Shown: positions 33,785-44,759 of the stretch, piece by piece
How the letters are laid out: every line of letters starts with the position of its first letter
Numbering within the stretch: position 1 is the first letter of the stretch
Assembly: GCA_022575985.1 (NCBI GenBank)
Contig: JAKSXM010000007.1
Location: forward strand, 34,288,501 to 34,352,500
DNA length: 64,000 nt
Reading direction: 5' to 3'
Source: Anagrus nilaparvatae
Taxonomy: Eukaryota; Arthropoda; Insecta; Hymenoptera; Mymaridae
Position numbers and translations under genes: made by a program
The notes under the pieces: model-generated
What the model saw: the letters and a program-made list of their open reading frames with translations, nothing else
The model's database searches: none
Told to the model about the DNA's origin: nothing

Positions 33785-33788
33785 GTAC

Positions 33789-34500
33789 CTAATTTATTTC
33801 TATAGGAGTAATAGTTTTAGGAACCACGCTTATAGTAATTTTTTGGATGTTACTTAATTTTTCAAAATTTTTGTCTCAACATTAAATAAATAAAAAAAAC
33901 TGCACATTTTTTGTTATTTTAATGTAATGCCTCATTTAATTCTATGAAAGTAGTAATATCTGAAAATATGGTTATTTCTCGATATTTGCAATCTAACACT
34001 TCATTTTTTGAACTTTTTTTTTCAAAACTTTTTGCTTAAAAAAATAAAAAAAATAGCAATATTTTGTTTCCTTTTTGAAAGTATTACCTCATATTTATCT
34101 GTGGGAGTACTAGTTTAAGAAATATTTTTTATAGTAAATTTTTTGGATCTAAAACTTAATTTAAAAAAATTTTTATTTTTCAAAATGTTTTACATAAAAA
34201 AATTTTAAAAAACAGAAATATTTTGTTTCCAATTTGAAAGAAATACCTCATATTTCTCTGTGGGAGTACTAGATTTAGAAATATTTTTTATAGTCAATTT
34301 TTTGGATCTAAAACTAGATCTAAAAAATTAAAAATATTAGCAATATTTATTTTTTTGGGATGTAATACTTAATTTTTTTCTTTGAAAGTGCTATTATCTA
34401 GAATTATCATTTTTACTAGGTAAAATAGACCATTAAAAATATTTTGTTATTGTTAATGAGGAACTATAGTGCCAATTACATGGCAGCGTTTTTAATATGG
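33789..34500 (+). repeat. Family A satellite
   Basis: Tandem units of about 125-135 bp with CTCATATTTCTCTGTGGGAGTAC and TTTTTTGGATCTAAAACT; ends near GAGGAACTATAGTGCCAATTAC, the family A core end. Confidence 0.75.
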
Positions 34501-35644
34501 AATATGTTTATAGGGAGGGGGTACCTCAGAACTTGAAAATTAAAGGGGGGGTCAAATTTGTACTATCAAAGGGGATCAAAATTTCTAATAAAACAAGTTG
34601 TTTTAATTTTTTTTCTTTTCCTGAAATTCTGTGTATAAAAAAATTAGGTATTTCATCCAGTTAAAAAAAAAAGAAGGTTTTTTTATATTTTTAAAATAAT
34701 TTTAGTATGTACAAAAATTTAATGAAAATGAATATTAATCCGAAAAATTACTATGATTACACAATCAGATATAATTTTTTTTTAATAGGATTTTCAGCAT
34801 TCGGGGGTCTCCAAACGTGCATATTTGCAAAAAAAAAAAAAATTTACTGTATATAAAGGTTTCTCATTGAGAAACTAATCAGTAAATAAATATTACGAAT
34901 TACATCTTTTGAGGATAAAATTTAAGAGATATGAAAATTTATGTATAAATTTCAAAGCAGATTAAATGTTTGATCTCGTTATTTTATTTAATTTTTTTTA
35001 TTTTAATAATTTTGCATTCATTTATTTATTTGATGCATGTTTAATAAGTTAGGAAAATGCATGGTAAAAAATTTTAAATATATAAGATATAGTATAATAA
35101 TAATTATAAAATTATGTAAAAAAATAAGAAATATAAATAACATATTTTTTAAATTTGTGTTTTTAAATAATACACATAAAAAAAACCGATTCAGGATTTG
35201 AACCAACTATATTTTAATAGTAAATATATTGCTTGTATATTGTATGTGTATATGTACACACGTATAATGACGTATTGGTTCAAAATCCCTTTCATCAGGC
35301 AACCATCTAGTATGCGCAGCTAGTTTCAATTTTTGTTGTTCTATGTAGCATACCATTCTAAATCTGTATACCGTGATGTAAATGTATGTCCCTCTCACTT
35401 AGAAGCAATGAATTTAGAGTGAGAGAAAAAAAGAGATATATATAAGCAAAGCTAGCTTTTGCTTGCGATGGAGGGTCGCGTGACCGCCCCCCCTCAATCC
35501 TATAAATCCAAAGCTAACGCTTTGGCTTGATTAATGTGGTCCCATACACTATGGATAGTATAAGAGAAGGATCGTCGTCTCTATATATAAATAATGTTAA
35601 AATTTAGCGTCATATATTCAAGAACTAGTTATGCGTATTTTATT
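34501..35644. other. Mixed repeat fragments, no gene
   Basis: 34505-34590 repeats the G-rich TGTTTATAGGGAGGGGGTACC phrase of 15434. 34790-34880 is a decayed family A core (CGGGGGTCTCCAAACGTGC). 35183-35215 on minus has TTGGTTCAAATCCTG, a Pol III box B-like motif followed by a T run. 35277-35300 has GGTTCAAAATCCC on plus. 35450-35530 is a GC-richer patch (GGAGGGTCGCGTGACCGCCC). No complete SINE or tRNA could be built. Confidence 0.4.
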
Positions 35645-36259
35645 CAAAAGAGGTCTCTGAGGTGGTAAATTGCCTGAGATTTTATCAACGCGCATGTGCG
35701 AATTTTTTTTTCAAATGAAATAGTAAGCAAAGCAGGGATATAGGGATAGAGGGATAGAGGAGAAATTTACTACAAAGTATCGTAAACAACCACATGTACT
35801 TAAAATTTTTAAATACTTACACATCATTATATGTTTAAAAGTATAAAAATTTTTATTGACAGTACCTGTACCTGCACTTTTAAATACTTTTTGCTTAGAA
35901 CTATATTGAAAAACAGCTGCCAAGTAATTGGCACTATGGTTCCTCATTAGCAATAACAAAATGTTCTTGATGATCTATTTTACCTAACAAAGTATAATGT
36001 CGTAAGAAAAACTAAGAATGATCTTTGAATGATCTTTTCCTTGATACTCTTAGTTTAACATCTCATGGAAAAAATTAGGTTTTTTACAAAAAAAAAAGAT
36101 TTTTCTACACTAGTACATAATCTTCTTTTATGATAATTATGTCTGCTAGACAGTTTTTGGTGTAGCTGGTGTAATTATATCTTGAAGACATAAATACACC
36201 AGCTATATAGGAATAAAGAAAAAATTTTAAACGAAACGAAAAATGTTTAAATTGAGGAA

Positions 36260-36702
36260 TAAAAATGATACCTATAAGTAAAAACGTTAATTCTACATAT
36301 TAGTAAATTCATAGAAGTACAACGTCCAAAAAGAAAAAAATTTATGGTGTTTTTTAATTTTTTTATGTAAAAAATTTTGAAAAAAAAAACATTTTTTAAA
36401 AAATTAGGTATCGGATTGGAGATAACGAGTAAAAACGATAATTCTAGATATTAGTACTTTCATGGAAAAAAAATGAGGTACTACGTCCAAAAAAAAAAAA
36501 TTATGATGTTTTTTTAATTCTTTTATGTAAAAAATTATAAAAAAAAAAAAATTACGTATCAGATGGAGAAATCCTTTACAAACGATAATTCTAGATATTC
36601 ATACTTTCATAGGAAGAAATTAAATACTGCATCCTAAAATAAAAAAAATTTTGACGTTTTTTGTATTTTTTGGCGACAAAAATTTTGAAAAAATTACGTA
36701 TC
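36260..36702 (+). repeat. Family A satellite
   Basis: Units containing TACTTTCATGGAAAAAAAATG, GTACTACGTCCAAAAA and ATTACGTATCAGATGGAGAAATCC. The array resumes at 37289 after an insertion. Confidence 0.8.
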
Positions 36703-36704
36703 AG

Positions 36705-37286
36705 CCCGACGAATTTTCGATAGATCTCTTTAGATCTCCGCAGATCTCTAGAGATCTAAATAGATCGAAAAATTGGGGAGATCTCTTTAGATCTCCGCAG
36801 ATCACTTTTGATCTCTAGAGATCTAAAGATGAAATATTTCATCAAAACATTGAATTTTTTTGAATTTTTTTTTAAAGTAAGGCATGTTAAATAATAAGTT
36901 GTTAATAAAATTGTAAATATTTAAGTATACTGTGACATTTTTCATTCATTAACCAGGTCCTACTTCCTTGAAGTTATTTAAAACCCATAAAAAAATCAAA
37001 TTTATCCATTAATAGCTTCATTAACATTTTTTATTCATTTACCAGGTCCTATTTCCTTAAAATTATTCAAAACGCATAAAAAAATCAAATTATCCTTTAA
37101 TACCTTCATTTAATGATTTTAAATGACATTTATAAATTTTTATATTTTTTTTTTTCATTCCACAGATCTCTGAAGATCTATTTAGATCTATTTTAATCTC
37201 CGGAGATCACTTTTGATCCCTAGAGATCTCTAGAGATCAAAAAAGATCTGCGGAGATCTAAAGAGATCTATCGAAAATTCGTCGGG
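36705..37286. mobile_element. TIR element with AGATC subterminal repeats, AG target duplication
   Basis: TIRs CCCGACGAATTTTCGATAG and CTATCGAAAATTCGTCGGG are perfect inverses. Both subterminal regions are packed with AGATCT/GATCTC motifs (36720-36830 and 37165-37265). The satellite reads GTATCAG, element, AGATCC, against empty-site GTATCAGATCC, so AG was duplicated. Dense short subterminal repeats with a 2-bp TSD recall CACTA (EnSpm/Mirage) elements, though the ends are not CACTA. The interior holds a 91-bp tandem duplication (36935-37115, ACCAGGTCCTA). Confidence 0.82.
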
Positions 37287-37288
37287 AG

Positions 37289-37775
37289 ATCCAAAAAATT
37301 ACTATAAACGATATTTCTAAAACTACAGAAATAAATTAAATAATGTGACCATAAAGAAAAAAAAATTGGTATTTTTTGTATTTTTTGGTGAAGAAAATTT
37401 TGAGAAAAAAGTTTTCAAAAAATAAATTATAAGATTCGAGATATCGAGTAAAAACGATACTTCTAGATATCAGTACTTTCATGGAAAAAAATGAGGTACT
37501 ACGTCCAAAAAGAAAAAAAATTATGGTACTTTTTTAATTATTTAATGTAAAGAATTAAAAAAAAAAAAAATTTCGAAAAATTACGTATCAGATGGAGAAA
37601 TCCTTTACAAACGTTAATTCTAGATATTCATACCTTCATAGGAAGAAATTAAATACTGCGTTCTAAAATAAAAAAAATTTTGGCGTTTTTTGTATTTTTT
37701 GGCTACAAAAATTTTTGAAAAAAACTTTGAAAAAATTAAGTATCAGGTCCAAAAAATTACTATAAATGTTATAAA
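37289..37775 (+). repeat. Family A satellite, continuation
   Basis: Resumes with AGATCCAAAAAATTAC, then GTACTACGTCCAAAAAG and ATCAGATGGAGAAATCC units. Confidence 0.8.
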
Positions 37776-37955
37776 GTTTTTTGAATACAAGTATTATTTC
37801 TCCTCCATCCCTGCCATACTTACTATCATTCTATCTCATTCATATCAAAAATACTCGCACATGCGCTTTCATAAAATCTCAGGCAATTTGGCACCTAAGA
37901 GACCTCTTATGGTTCAAACGAACATTTCTACAAAAAAAACTTTTGCCTCTAAGAA

Positions 37956-40400
37956 AAAGGGAAAGATATTTCTTTAATGTTTTTATATCGACGTTTCGGA
38001 GATCTGTGTCTCCCTTTTCAAGATCTGAAAATACAATGCATACAATTTATATAAACAAATTTTTAACAAAATTTTTTTTTATTACAGAAAACCTAAATTT
38101 TCAATTTAAATAAATATATAATAATTAACTTACGAAAATTTTAAAAAATATCTTTTTGAATTAGAAACATAATATTATACAATAAACATTATAAAATTTT
38201 TTAAAAAAAAATTTTTTATATATGGCTCATTTTCATTTTTTTTGCAAAAATAGATTTAAAAAAAATAATATAAAAATCTTGTTTTAGTGCTGTAATTTTT
38301 AGAAAACAAAGTAAAAGTTTTTTTTATCAAAGGATCAACTTGTTATTGTCATAAAAACTAAGTTAAATTAAAAAATTTTTTTTATTGTGCTTTTAACCGA
38401 TTATTTCTTGAGGTATAAAAAAGTATTTTTATGCTTTTTTGAAAAAATGCGTAATTTTTGGTCATATTTTAAACTAAAATAGCATTTAAAACAGTAATTT
38501 AAGGTTAAATAGCTGTTGGTACATCTAAAATTAAGTGAAATACAAACTTTAAAAAAAAGGAAATAAAAATCCATGCACTTATTTTGTTTAAAACACCAAG
38601 TTCTTAATAGGAACGGTAAAGGCTTTTTAGGGGAACGGTAAAGGCTTTTTTGTCATATTTTAGCCACAAATTTTTTTTTCAACTTAAAATTATGTTAATT
38701 TTTATGGTGTATGGTCAACAACTTTTTGAAATACAAACTTTAAGAGAAAAAAATTTGTAAATTCTTACTTCAATCGGTATATATGTTACACCCTATTTGT
38801 GAAATTGACCATTTCGTGAATTGGTCAAGTAAAATGACCAATTCGTGAACTGGTCAAATTTAAGAGTTGAGTTGACCAGTTCGTGAAATGGTTAATTTTT
38901 TTTGACCAATTCGTGAAATGGTCAAAAAAAATAAAATTTATTTCACAAATGGGTCAACGACATTTTATTCTTTATTTTGAATACTTGTAAAAAATTATAA
39001 GGAACAATTTTTTGTTTTTTATAACTGAAATAAATAAACTTTATTTATTTCTAAACCAATATAATTAGTAATTATTATAATAAATAATAAAATAATTTTT
39101 TTTTTAATTTTATCATATTAAAAAGATATTTCAATTTTTTATTCTGACTGTAAAATTGATCGCGCTTGTAAATTTTTTTATTTTAAACTAATTTAAAATA
39201 GCGCGGGTAAATGGCGGAACATTGATGGCCCGACATATTCGTCCAGAACCTAGATACCGAAAAATCTCATAAATAAACTTTTGGACTAATCTAAAAATCT
39301 AGGCTATTCCGGGCAGTGATACTTTCACTTTTTTTCCGAAAAATTTGCCAACTTTGTGGACCTGTAACTTTTTCCAGAACCCGAGGCCATAAAAACCAGG
39401 ATACGAAAGTAGTTTTAGTAGTGAGTATGTTTTGGTCTTGGCTATCTCTGAAAAAAAATTCAGTTGACATACTCACACGCGCTGTTTACCATAGCCATCC
39501 CCGTAACTATGTTTTGACTGTTTATTGGTTCGATCCTGATGATGAAATACATACACACACACAGACACACAAATAAATTATTAAAAATACCATAAAAATG
39601 CCAAATCGAATACTACAAAGTGTGACACTAAAATTTTTTAATAGTCTCGAGATATTTCAATTTTTGTTACAAATTTTTAAAAATATTATCAAGTCCAAAA
39701 ACAATAAAAATTGAATATTTCCAAAAGTACAATAGCTGAGACGTAAAACTATGGCCTATGTAACCCACGGATTTTTTTCTTTATTTTTTTCTTAATTTTC
39801 TTTACTATAAATTTTCAAATATATACAGTAGTAAGATAAAATATAAATAATTTTTTTTCTAAAATTTGTTTTAATATTTTCCTACTTTTGCAGCTTGCAA
39901 GAACTTTCAAGAAATTCACTTAACGTAAACAAATCGTTGACGCTATAATGATCATAAACATTTGAAATTTCTTCTCTATATGAAAATTTGACGTTGACCC
40001 ATCTGTGAAATAAATTTTATTTTTTTTGACCAATTCACGAACTGGTCAAATAATTTGACCATTTCACGAACTGGTCAGTTTAATTTTCTTAGCATTGACC
40101 AGTTCACGAATTGGTCAATTCACTTGACCAGTTCGTGAATTGGTCAATTTCACAAATGGGGTGTAACATATATACGACCACGTGACACAATTTTTGCAAA
40201 AAAAATGAAAATGAGCGATATATAGAAAACAATAATAAACTGTAATTTTAGTTATAAGAGTTTCTGTTCCCACTGCTAATGAAGTACTAAAATCTATTAC
40301 ATTGAAAAAGTTTAAAGGTCCACCGATTCATACGTTAACAAAATTTTTTTATTGATCTCCGAAACGTCGATGTAAAAACATTAAAGAAATATCTTGTTCC
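37956..40400. mobile_element. Foldback interrupted by a second element
   Basis: Left AAGATATTTCTTTAATG, ATCGACGTTTCGGAGATC at 37965-38003 pairs with right GATCTCCGAAACGTCGAT, CATTAAAGAAATATC at about 40355-40400. GCTCATTTTCATTTTTTTTG at 38225 pairs with 40200-40215. The element at 38784-40168 lies inside it. Confidence 0.7.
38784..40168. mobile_element. TIR element with GACCA...TGGTC hairpin arrays
   Basis: Termini GTTACACCCTATTTGTGAAA and inverse TTCACAAATGGGGTGTAAC. Each about 190-bp arm holds four or five copies of GACCAATTCGTGAATTGGTC-like dyads (38815-38925 and 40030-40150). AT-repeat flanks hide the TSD. The interior (39180-39560) is less AT-rich and includes GGTTCGATCCTG, a box B-like motif, and a CA-rich tail; its two overlapping ORFs lack family motifs. 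Confidence 0.78.
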
Positions 40401-40439
40401 AAAAAGATCGCATTTATTATTCATAATAAATTTCCTACT

Positions 40440-41283
40440 AAAATCTTATTAATTTTTGAGGTTGGCTGAATGTTATAAAATAGGGGTTTTCGGTAATTTT
40501 TAATAAAATACTGCAACCTCAAAAATTGACCAAAATATTTTTCTCTGGTCTCATTTTTTTACTGCAAGTGTCACCTTTTAAACGCCGTAAACCGTGTTCT
40601 TTTATTATTGATCCTCTCATCACTATAGCCAATTAACCTAACGGTAATTTTCGACTAAAAGTGACCAATTTTTGAATTTGCTTAAACTGTTGTCAAAATT
40701 GTAATTTTCAACAAAATTTTGCTTTATAGGTCTCAAAAATTTTCTACAGGCTTCAAATTTCCCAAAATTTTTTATTCAACGCATTTTAATCAATTATTAA
40801 CCAGAGATGATAATTTAAAGTCACCCAATTTCAGGGTTTTAAGAAAAATGTCATTTTTTATCATTAACTCTGAAAAGCGATATCTTAAAAACTATGTAAA
40901 GAAAAAAGACGAGAAAAAAAGTTTTGGAAACTTGAAGCTTGTAGAACATTTTTAATGCCTATAAAACTCAATTTCGTCAAAAATTAAAATTTTGGCAGCA
41001 ATTTAAAAAAATTTAAAAATTGGTCATTTTTGGGTTAAAAATTACTAGTAGGTTAATTGACTATAGCACTGAGAGAATCAGTGATACAAATACACGGTTT
41101 ACGCCGTTTGAAAGGTGACACTTACACTAAAAAAATGAGATCAGCCAAAAATATTTTGGTTCATTTTTGAGGTTGCAGCATTTTATCGAAAATTACCGAA
41201 AAACCCTGTTTTATAAGATTGAGCTAAAATGTTAATTTGTGTTTCTAGTCCCAGAATTTCCTCGGGAATGAATGCAGGGCTGT
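40440..41283. mobile_element. Family F foldback copy
   Basis: Begins ATGTTATAAAATAGGGGTTTTCGG, has AACGCCGTAAACCG, ACTATAGCCAATTAACC and the mirrored ACACGGTTTACGCCGTTTGAAA, TTTTGAGGTTGCAGC. Ends near CTCGGGAATGAATGCAGGGC. The ORF at 40719-40955 is within the palindrome and is not called. Confidence 0.78.
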
Positions 41284-42028
41284 TTGCATATCTTTACAAC
41301 ATATGAAAATATGCTTTCCAGTAAAAATTAGCTTTTTAAAACGTTTTCTGGCTTCTGTAAAAATTTTTATAGCTAAAAACTCAAAATTCTCATGTAATTT
41401 AAATGGGAAACATCAAGTGCTCGGTGGCAAGGGATAAAAAAATTGAAAATCAAAATCCTTGGAGCTAGGGCGGTGTTTTTTATGACCAAAATTTTCCAAA
41501 AAATGTGGGAAGCCAAAAAGTATCGAAAAAAAAATAAGACACACTTTAGTATGTATGTACTATCGGTTTAAAAAAGATAGAGACCTCCCGTAAATTGCTA
41601 ATATCTCGGTCAAAAATAGTCGTAATTGTTTCGGGTAAAAAAAAAATTAAGTGAAATTTATTCATATACTCCCATACAGAAGCATAAGATTGTAAATTTT
41701 TTAAAAAAAGAGTTACGACAATAAATAGGTAAAAAAACTATGATTACCACGGTTTTTTTTTAAAGGTCATTTTCAACGGTCGATTTTTTATACTAAAAAT
41801 TAATAATTTTTGATGAAAATTCTACTATGGGTTCTTTGACTCTTTCACTTCCAGAAGCCGTTGGATTTTTTAAAAAATATTGATAAAATATAGATTTATA
41901 ACCCTTCAAACTTTTTTTATTAAAATCGGTTTAAATTGTCGTATCGATGAGTTTTTTTTTTTAATCGGTAGGTATTGCTTATTCAGTAGATTGTAAATTT
42001 TGAATTTCATGCAAGTGGGTTTGCTAGT
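41284..42028. other. No recognised feature
   Basis: AT-rich, no ORF of note and no arrays. Confidence 0.4.
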
Positions 42029-42302
42029 TTGATAACAGCATCAAAAAAATAAACCAATTTTGATGAATAGAATTTTAATTATTAGTCTCAGCATTGTTTT
42101 AATTGAAAGAAAGAAAAAAAATGTAAATATGAGCCACCCACTGTGATGCGCTGCACGAAATTCTACCTGACCTTTAGAAAACTTTTGTCCAAAAGAATAG
42201 AAATATTTTTTTTACAATTATTGAAACCATAATTTATGAAAACAATGCTGAGACTAATAATTAAAATTCTATTCATCAAAATTGGTTTATTTTTTTGATG
42301 CC
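42029..42302. repeat. Hairpin of about 70-bp arms beside the right giant-element arm
   Basis: GCATCAAAAAAATAAACC and TTAATTATTAGTCTCAGC (42029-42100) face GCTGAGACTAATAATTAA and GGTTTATTTTTTTGATGC (42240-42300). The inner edge touches the right arm at 42303. Confidence 0.8.
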
Positions 42303-44667
42303 GTTTTATTAGTTTTGAGCCACCATCTTGAAAAATCAAATAAATTTTGGGGATTATAAAAATCAAATTTTCCATCCAAGATACATTTTTATTTTACCCA
42401 AAAAATAATATTTAATAAAAAGAAATAATTTATTCTAAATAGTTCTATTAGTTTTGGGCCGCCATCTTGGAAAATAAAATCAATTTTGGGTATTATAAAA
42501 ATTAAATTTTCCATCCAAGATACATTTTTATTTTACCCAAAAAATAGTATCTAATAAAAAGAATTTTAATTAATTATGATTATGTTTTTATTGTTTGCCT
42601 GCCATTTTGAAAAATTTTTTTTGTTTATGAAAGTATATACATTAGTTTTCTTTGATGAAAATTTGTTTTTACAGAATCCAAAAACCTTTACGAACAAGGG
42701 AATTTTATTTCTTTTAAATTTAAAAAAATTCTGTCCGCCATCTTGGAAAAACTAAAAAATTTTTAAAATAATTCAGCTATAAGATTTTATGATTTAATTA
42801 CTTTTTTTTTTTTATTTATTTATTTACAACATATAAAAAGTATTCATAATATTATAAATTCAAATTTTAATATAATTTAAAAATAAATAATAAATTCAAC
42901 TTCAAAATACATTACATAAAATACTAATAATTTAATGATTAGATAGAGAGAGATAATTACTCATAACCTTATTCTCTTTTTTCTACACAAAAAGAATTCA
43001 TATATACAAAAAATGTATAGAAGAGAAAAACCAACAAAATGTACTTAGCTAAGTGTGAGATGAATTCTCTTCTGCTAGATACTACAGTATAAAATTCCAA
43101 TATGGACGGCGACAAAGACAGCGATATCGACGCCTTCGAACTGCTACCAAGTTGATTGCCACGTGTCCAAAAAAAAAATAAATAAATTTTCCTTCTTATG
43201 TCTTCCGGTTCCGATATCTTTGCCGATTTGCAGTTGACCATATAATAAGATGCGCGTCAAACCAATATTCAGAATTTTATTTTTTCATCTACATTACATT
43301 TTACCAAACTTTTTTTTTTTTTTTATAATATATTGAAATTCCACCAATGTGCGTTGACTCCCACAACCATAGGTATAATTTTCTTGAAAAAATTTTTTTT
43401 TAATTTTCTTCTTGAAAAATGTTGATAATTTTATTTAATCTCATTTTCTTAAAAACTTTTCGTCGTCCCTTTCTCTTTTCTACGCCGGTATATGTTGTGC
43501 CGGTTTTTATGAGAAGACGCCATGTTTGTTCTTGCTCTTTTTTTTAAAAAAATCACATGTAGCACATTTAAAAGGTTCAGCACATAATAAACTTTTTTTT
43601 TTTTAAAGATTTTTCTAATTTTTTAAATTAATCACCACACCTTATTATTTTTATCTAAATTATAAAAATGTCACTGCACGTGATTCAAAGTTCTAGCACC
43701 TTTTTCCTCCCTTTGCGTCCTGTTGATTTTTTTTTAAACTTGTTTTTTCTTGATAATAAAAAAATACACTTTCTTTCAAACACCAATACACAATTTACCA
43801 GGGATGCCAAATGAAGTGGACCACATAAGGGGGGGATAAAAGGTGTAAAATGATAAGACACTAATTATCATATATAATATTTATTATGTCTTAATCAAGC
43901 GGGAGTCGAAGCCGCACTGGGGCGGCAATGACGATCCGACTATAAAAATGAAGTGAGGCGCACGCACACACACATTTACACTATTTACATATATACAAAC
44001 ATGTATCACATGTAACACAACAATATACATTAGTTTTCTTTGATGAAAATTTGTTTTTACAGAATCCAAAAACCTTTACGAACAAGGGAATTTTATTTCT
44101 TTTAAATTTAAAAAAATTCTGTCCGCCATCTTGGAAAAACTAAAAAATTTTTTAACGATATTATTATATAATTATTATTACGCTCAACTTTTAATTATAA
44201 AACTTTTTGTCATTGAAGATTTCATTTTTAGGTATTTTTTTAGTGTATACTTGGTCCTCCATCTTGGAAAATGGAAAATATTTTGGGGCATACGAACATG
44301 AGATTTTCCATTTAATATTCAATTTTATTCAACCCAAAAAATAATTTCTAATACAAAAAGCATTTATTTTTGGATAAATTTTTAATTTACAACCGCCATT
44401 TTGAAAAAATTAATCAATTTTCCGGGGGTGGAAAATGAAAATTATCATCCAAAAATAATTTTTGTTCAACTCGAAAACTCCTAGATACGGAAAATTAATA
44501 TAATTCGGTTGATGAACATCAAAACCGTTAAAAATTGTTAAAAATTAAGTTACTGTTAAAAACCGTTGAAATTTAATGGTTTTTAACAGTCAATTCTACA
44601 TCGAAATTTGACCGTTGAATATCAGAGCATTTTCAACGGTTTTTAACAGTTTTGTTCCGTGAGGGTT
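42303..44667 (-). repeat. Right long terminal inverted repeat, interrupted
   Basis: 42303-42764 and 44153-44667 together reproduce the left arm inverted. 42635-42764 is duplicated at 44023-44152, bracketing foreign sequence 42765-44022. GCCATCTTGGAAAA-type motifs occur near 42325, 42460, 42600, 42737, 44120, 44266 and 44393. Confidence 0.85.
42765..44022. other. 1.26-kb foreign segment inside the right arm
   Basis: Unlike the arm around it: less repetitive, with a GC-richer patch at 43080-43240. On minus an ORF (43241-42969) reads MVNCKSAKISEPEDIRRK and later SKASISLSLSPS and a hydrophobic tail. On plus ATGGACGGCGAC at 43102 opens a 17-codon frame. 43905-43955 on minus has GTGCGGCTTCGACTCCCGC, a box B-like tRNA-derived motif. 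It could be captured host 5' gene sequence or an unrecognised insertion; the 130-bp duplication suggests recombination between element copies. Confidence 0.5.
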
Positions 44668-44676
44668 GCATATCTA
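44668..44676. repeat. 9-bp target-site duplication, right copy
   Basis: GCATATCTA, identical to 13012-13020. Confidence 0.8.
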
Positions 44677-44759
44677 AGAAAAAAATATTAAAATTGTAAA
44701 CTAACTTAAGATAGTTTTGTAGAAGTATATAATAATTCTAAGATATTAACAAAATTGTA

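Larger units (their letters stand above)
35645..37920. mobile_element. Region bounded by 125-bp inverted arms
   Basis: Left 35645-35770 (GGTCTCTGAGGTGG, AAATTGCCTGAGATTTTAT, GCGCATGTGCGA, AGCAGGGATATAGGG) pairs with right 37790-37920 (CTCCATCCCTGCC, TCGCACATGCGC, ATAAAATCTCAGGCAATTT). Interior: a family A core end (35920-35945), satellite and the 36705-37286 element. Confidence 0.65.
13021..44667. mobile_element. Giant TIR element, 31.6 kb, 9-bp TSD
   Basis: The perfect 9-mer GCATATCTA flanks both ends (13012-13020 and 44668-44676). Termini are TACCCTCACGGAAC and the inverse GTTCCGTGAGGGTT. The left arm is 13021-13997 (977 bp). The right arm is 42303-42764 plus 44153-44667, also 977 bp once the insertion 42765-44022 and one copy of its 130-bp duplication are removed. 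A 9-bp TSD with very long TIRs is what Mutator-like elements show; Merlin-type is an alternative. No transposase was seen inside, and most of the interior is later nested insertions. Confidence 0.75.

Noticed and set aside
35169..35300. tRNA-derived SINE from box B-like motifs
   Set aside because: Only single box B-like words are present; no box A at the proper distance, no tail and no second copy.
40719..40955. 78-codon ORF
   Set aside because: Lies wholly in a family F palindrome; the same region in other copies is not open.
42969..43241. 90-codon minus-strand ORF as a host gene
   Set aside because: Interesting start but a low-complexity tail, no recognised domain and no confirmed splice partners; kept as part of the foreign segment only.
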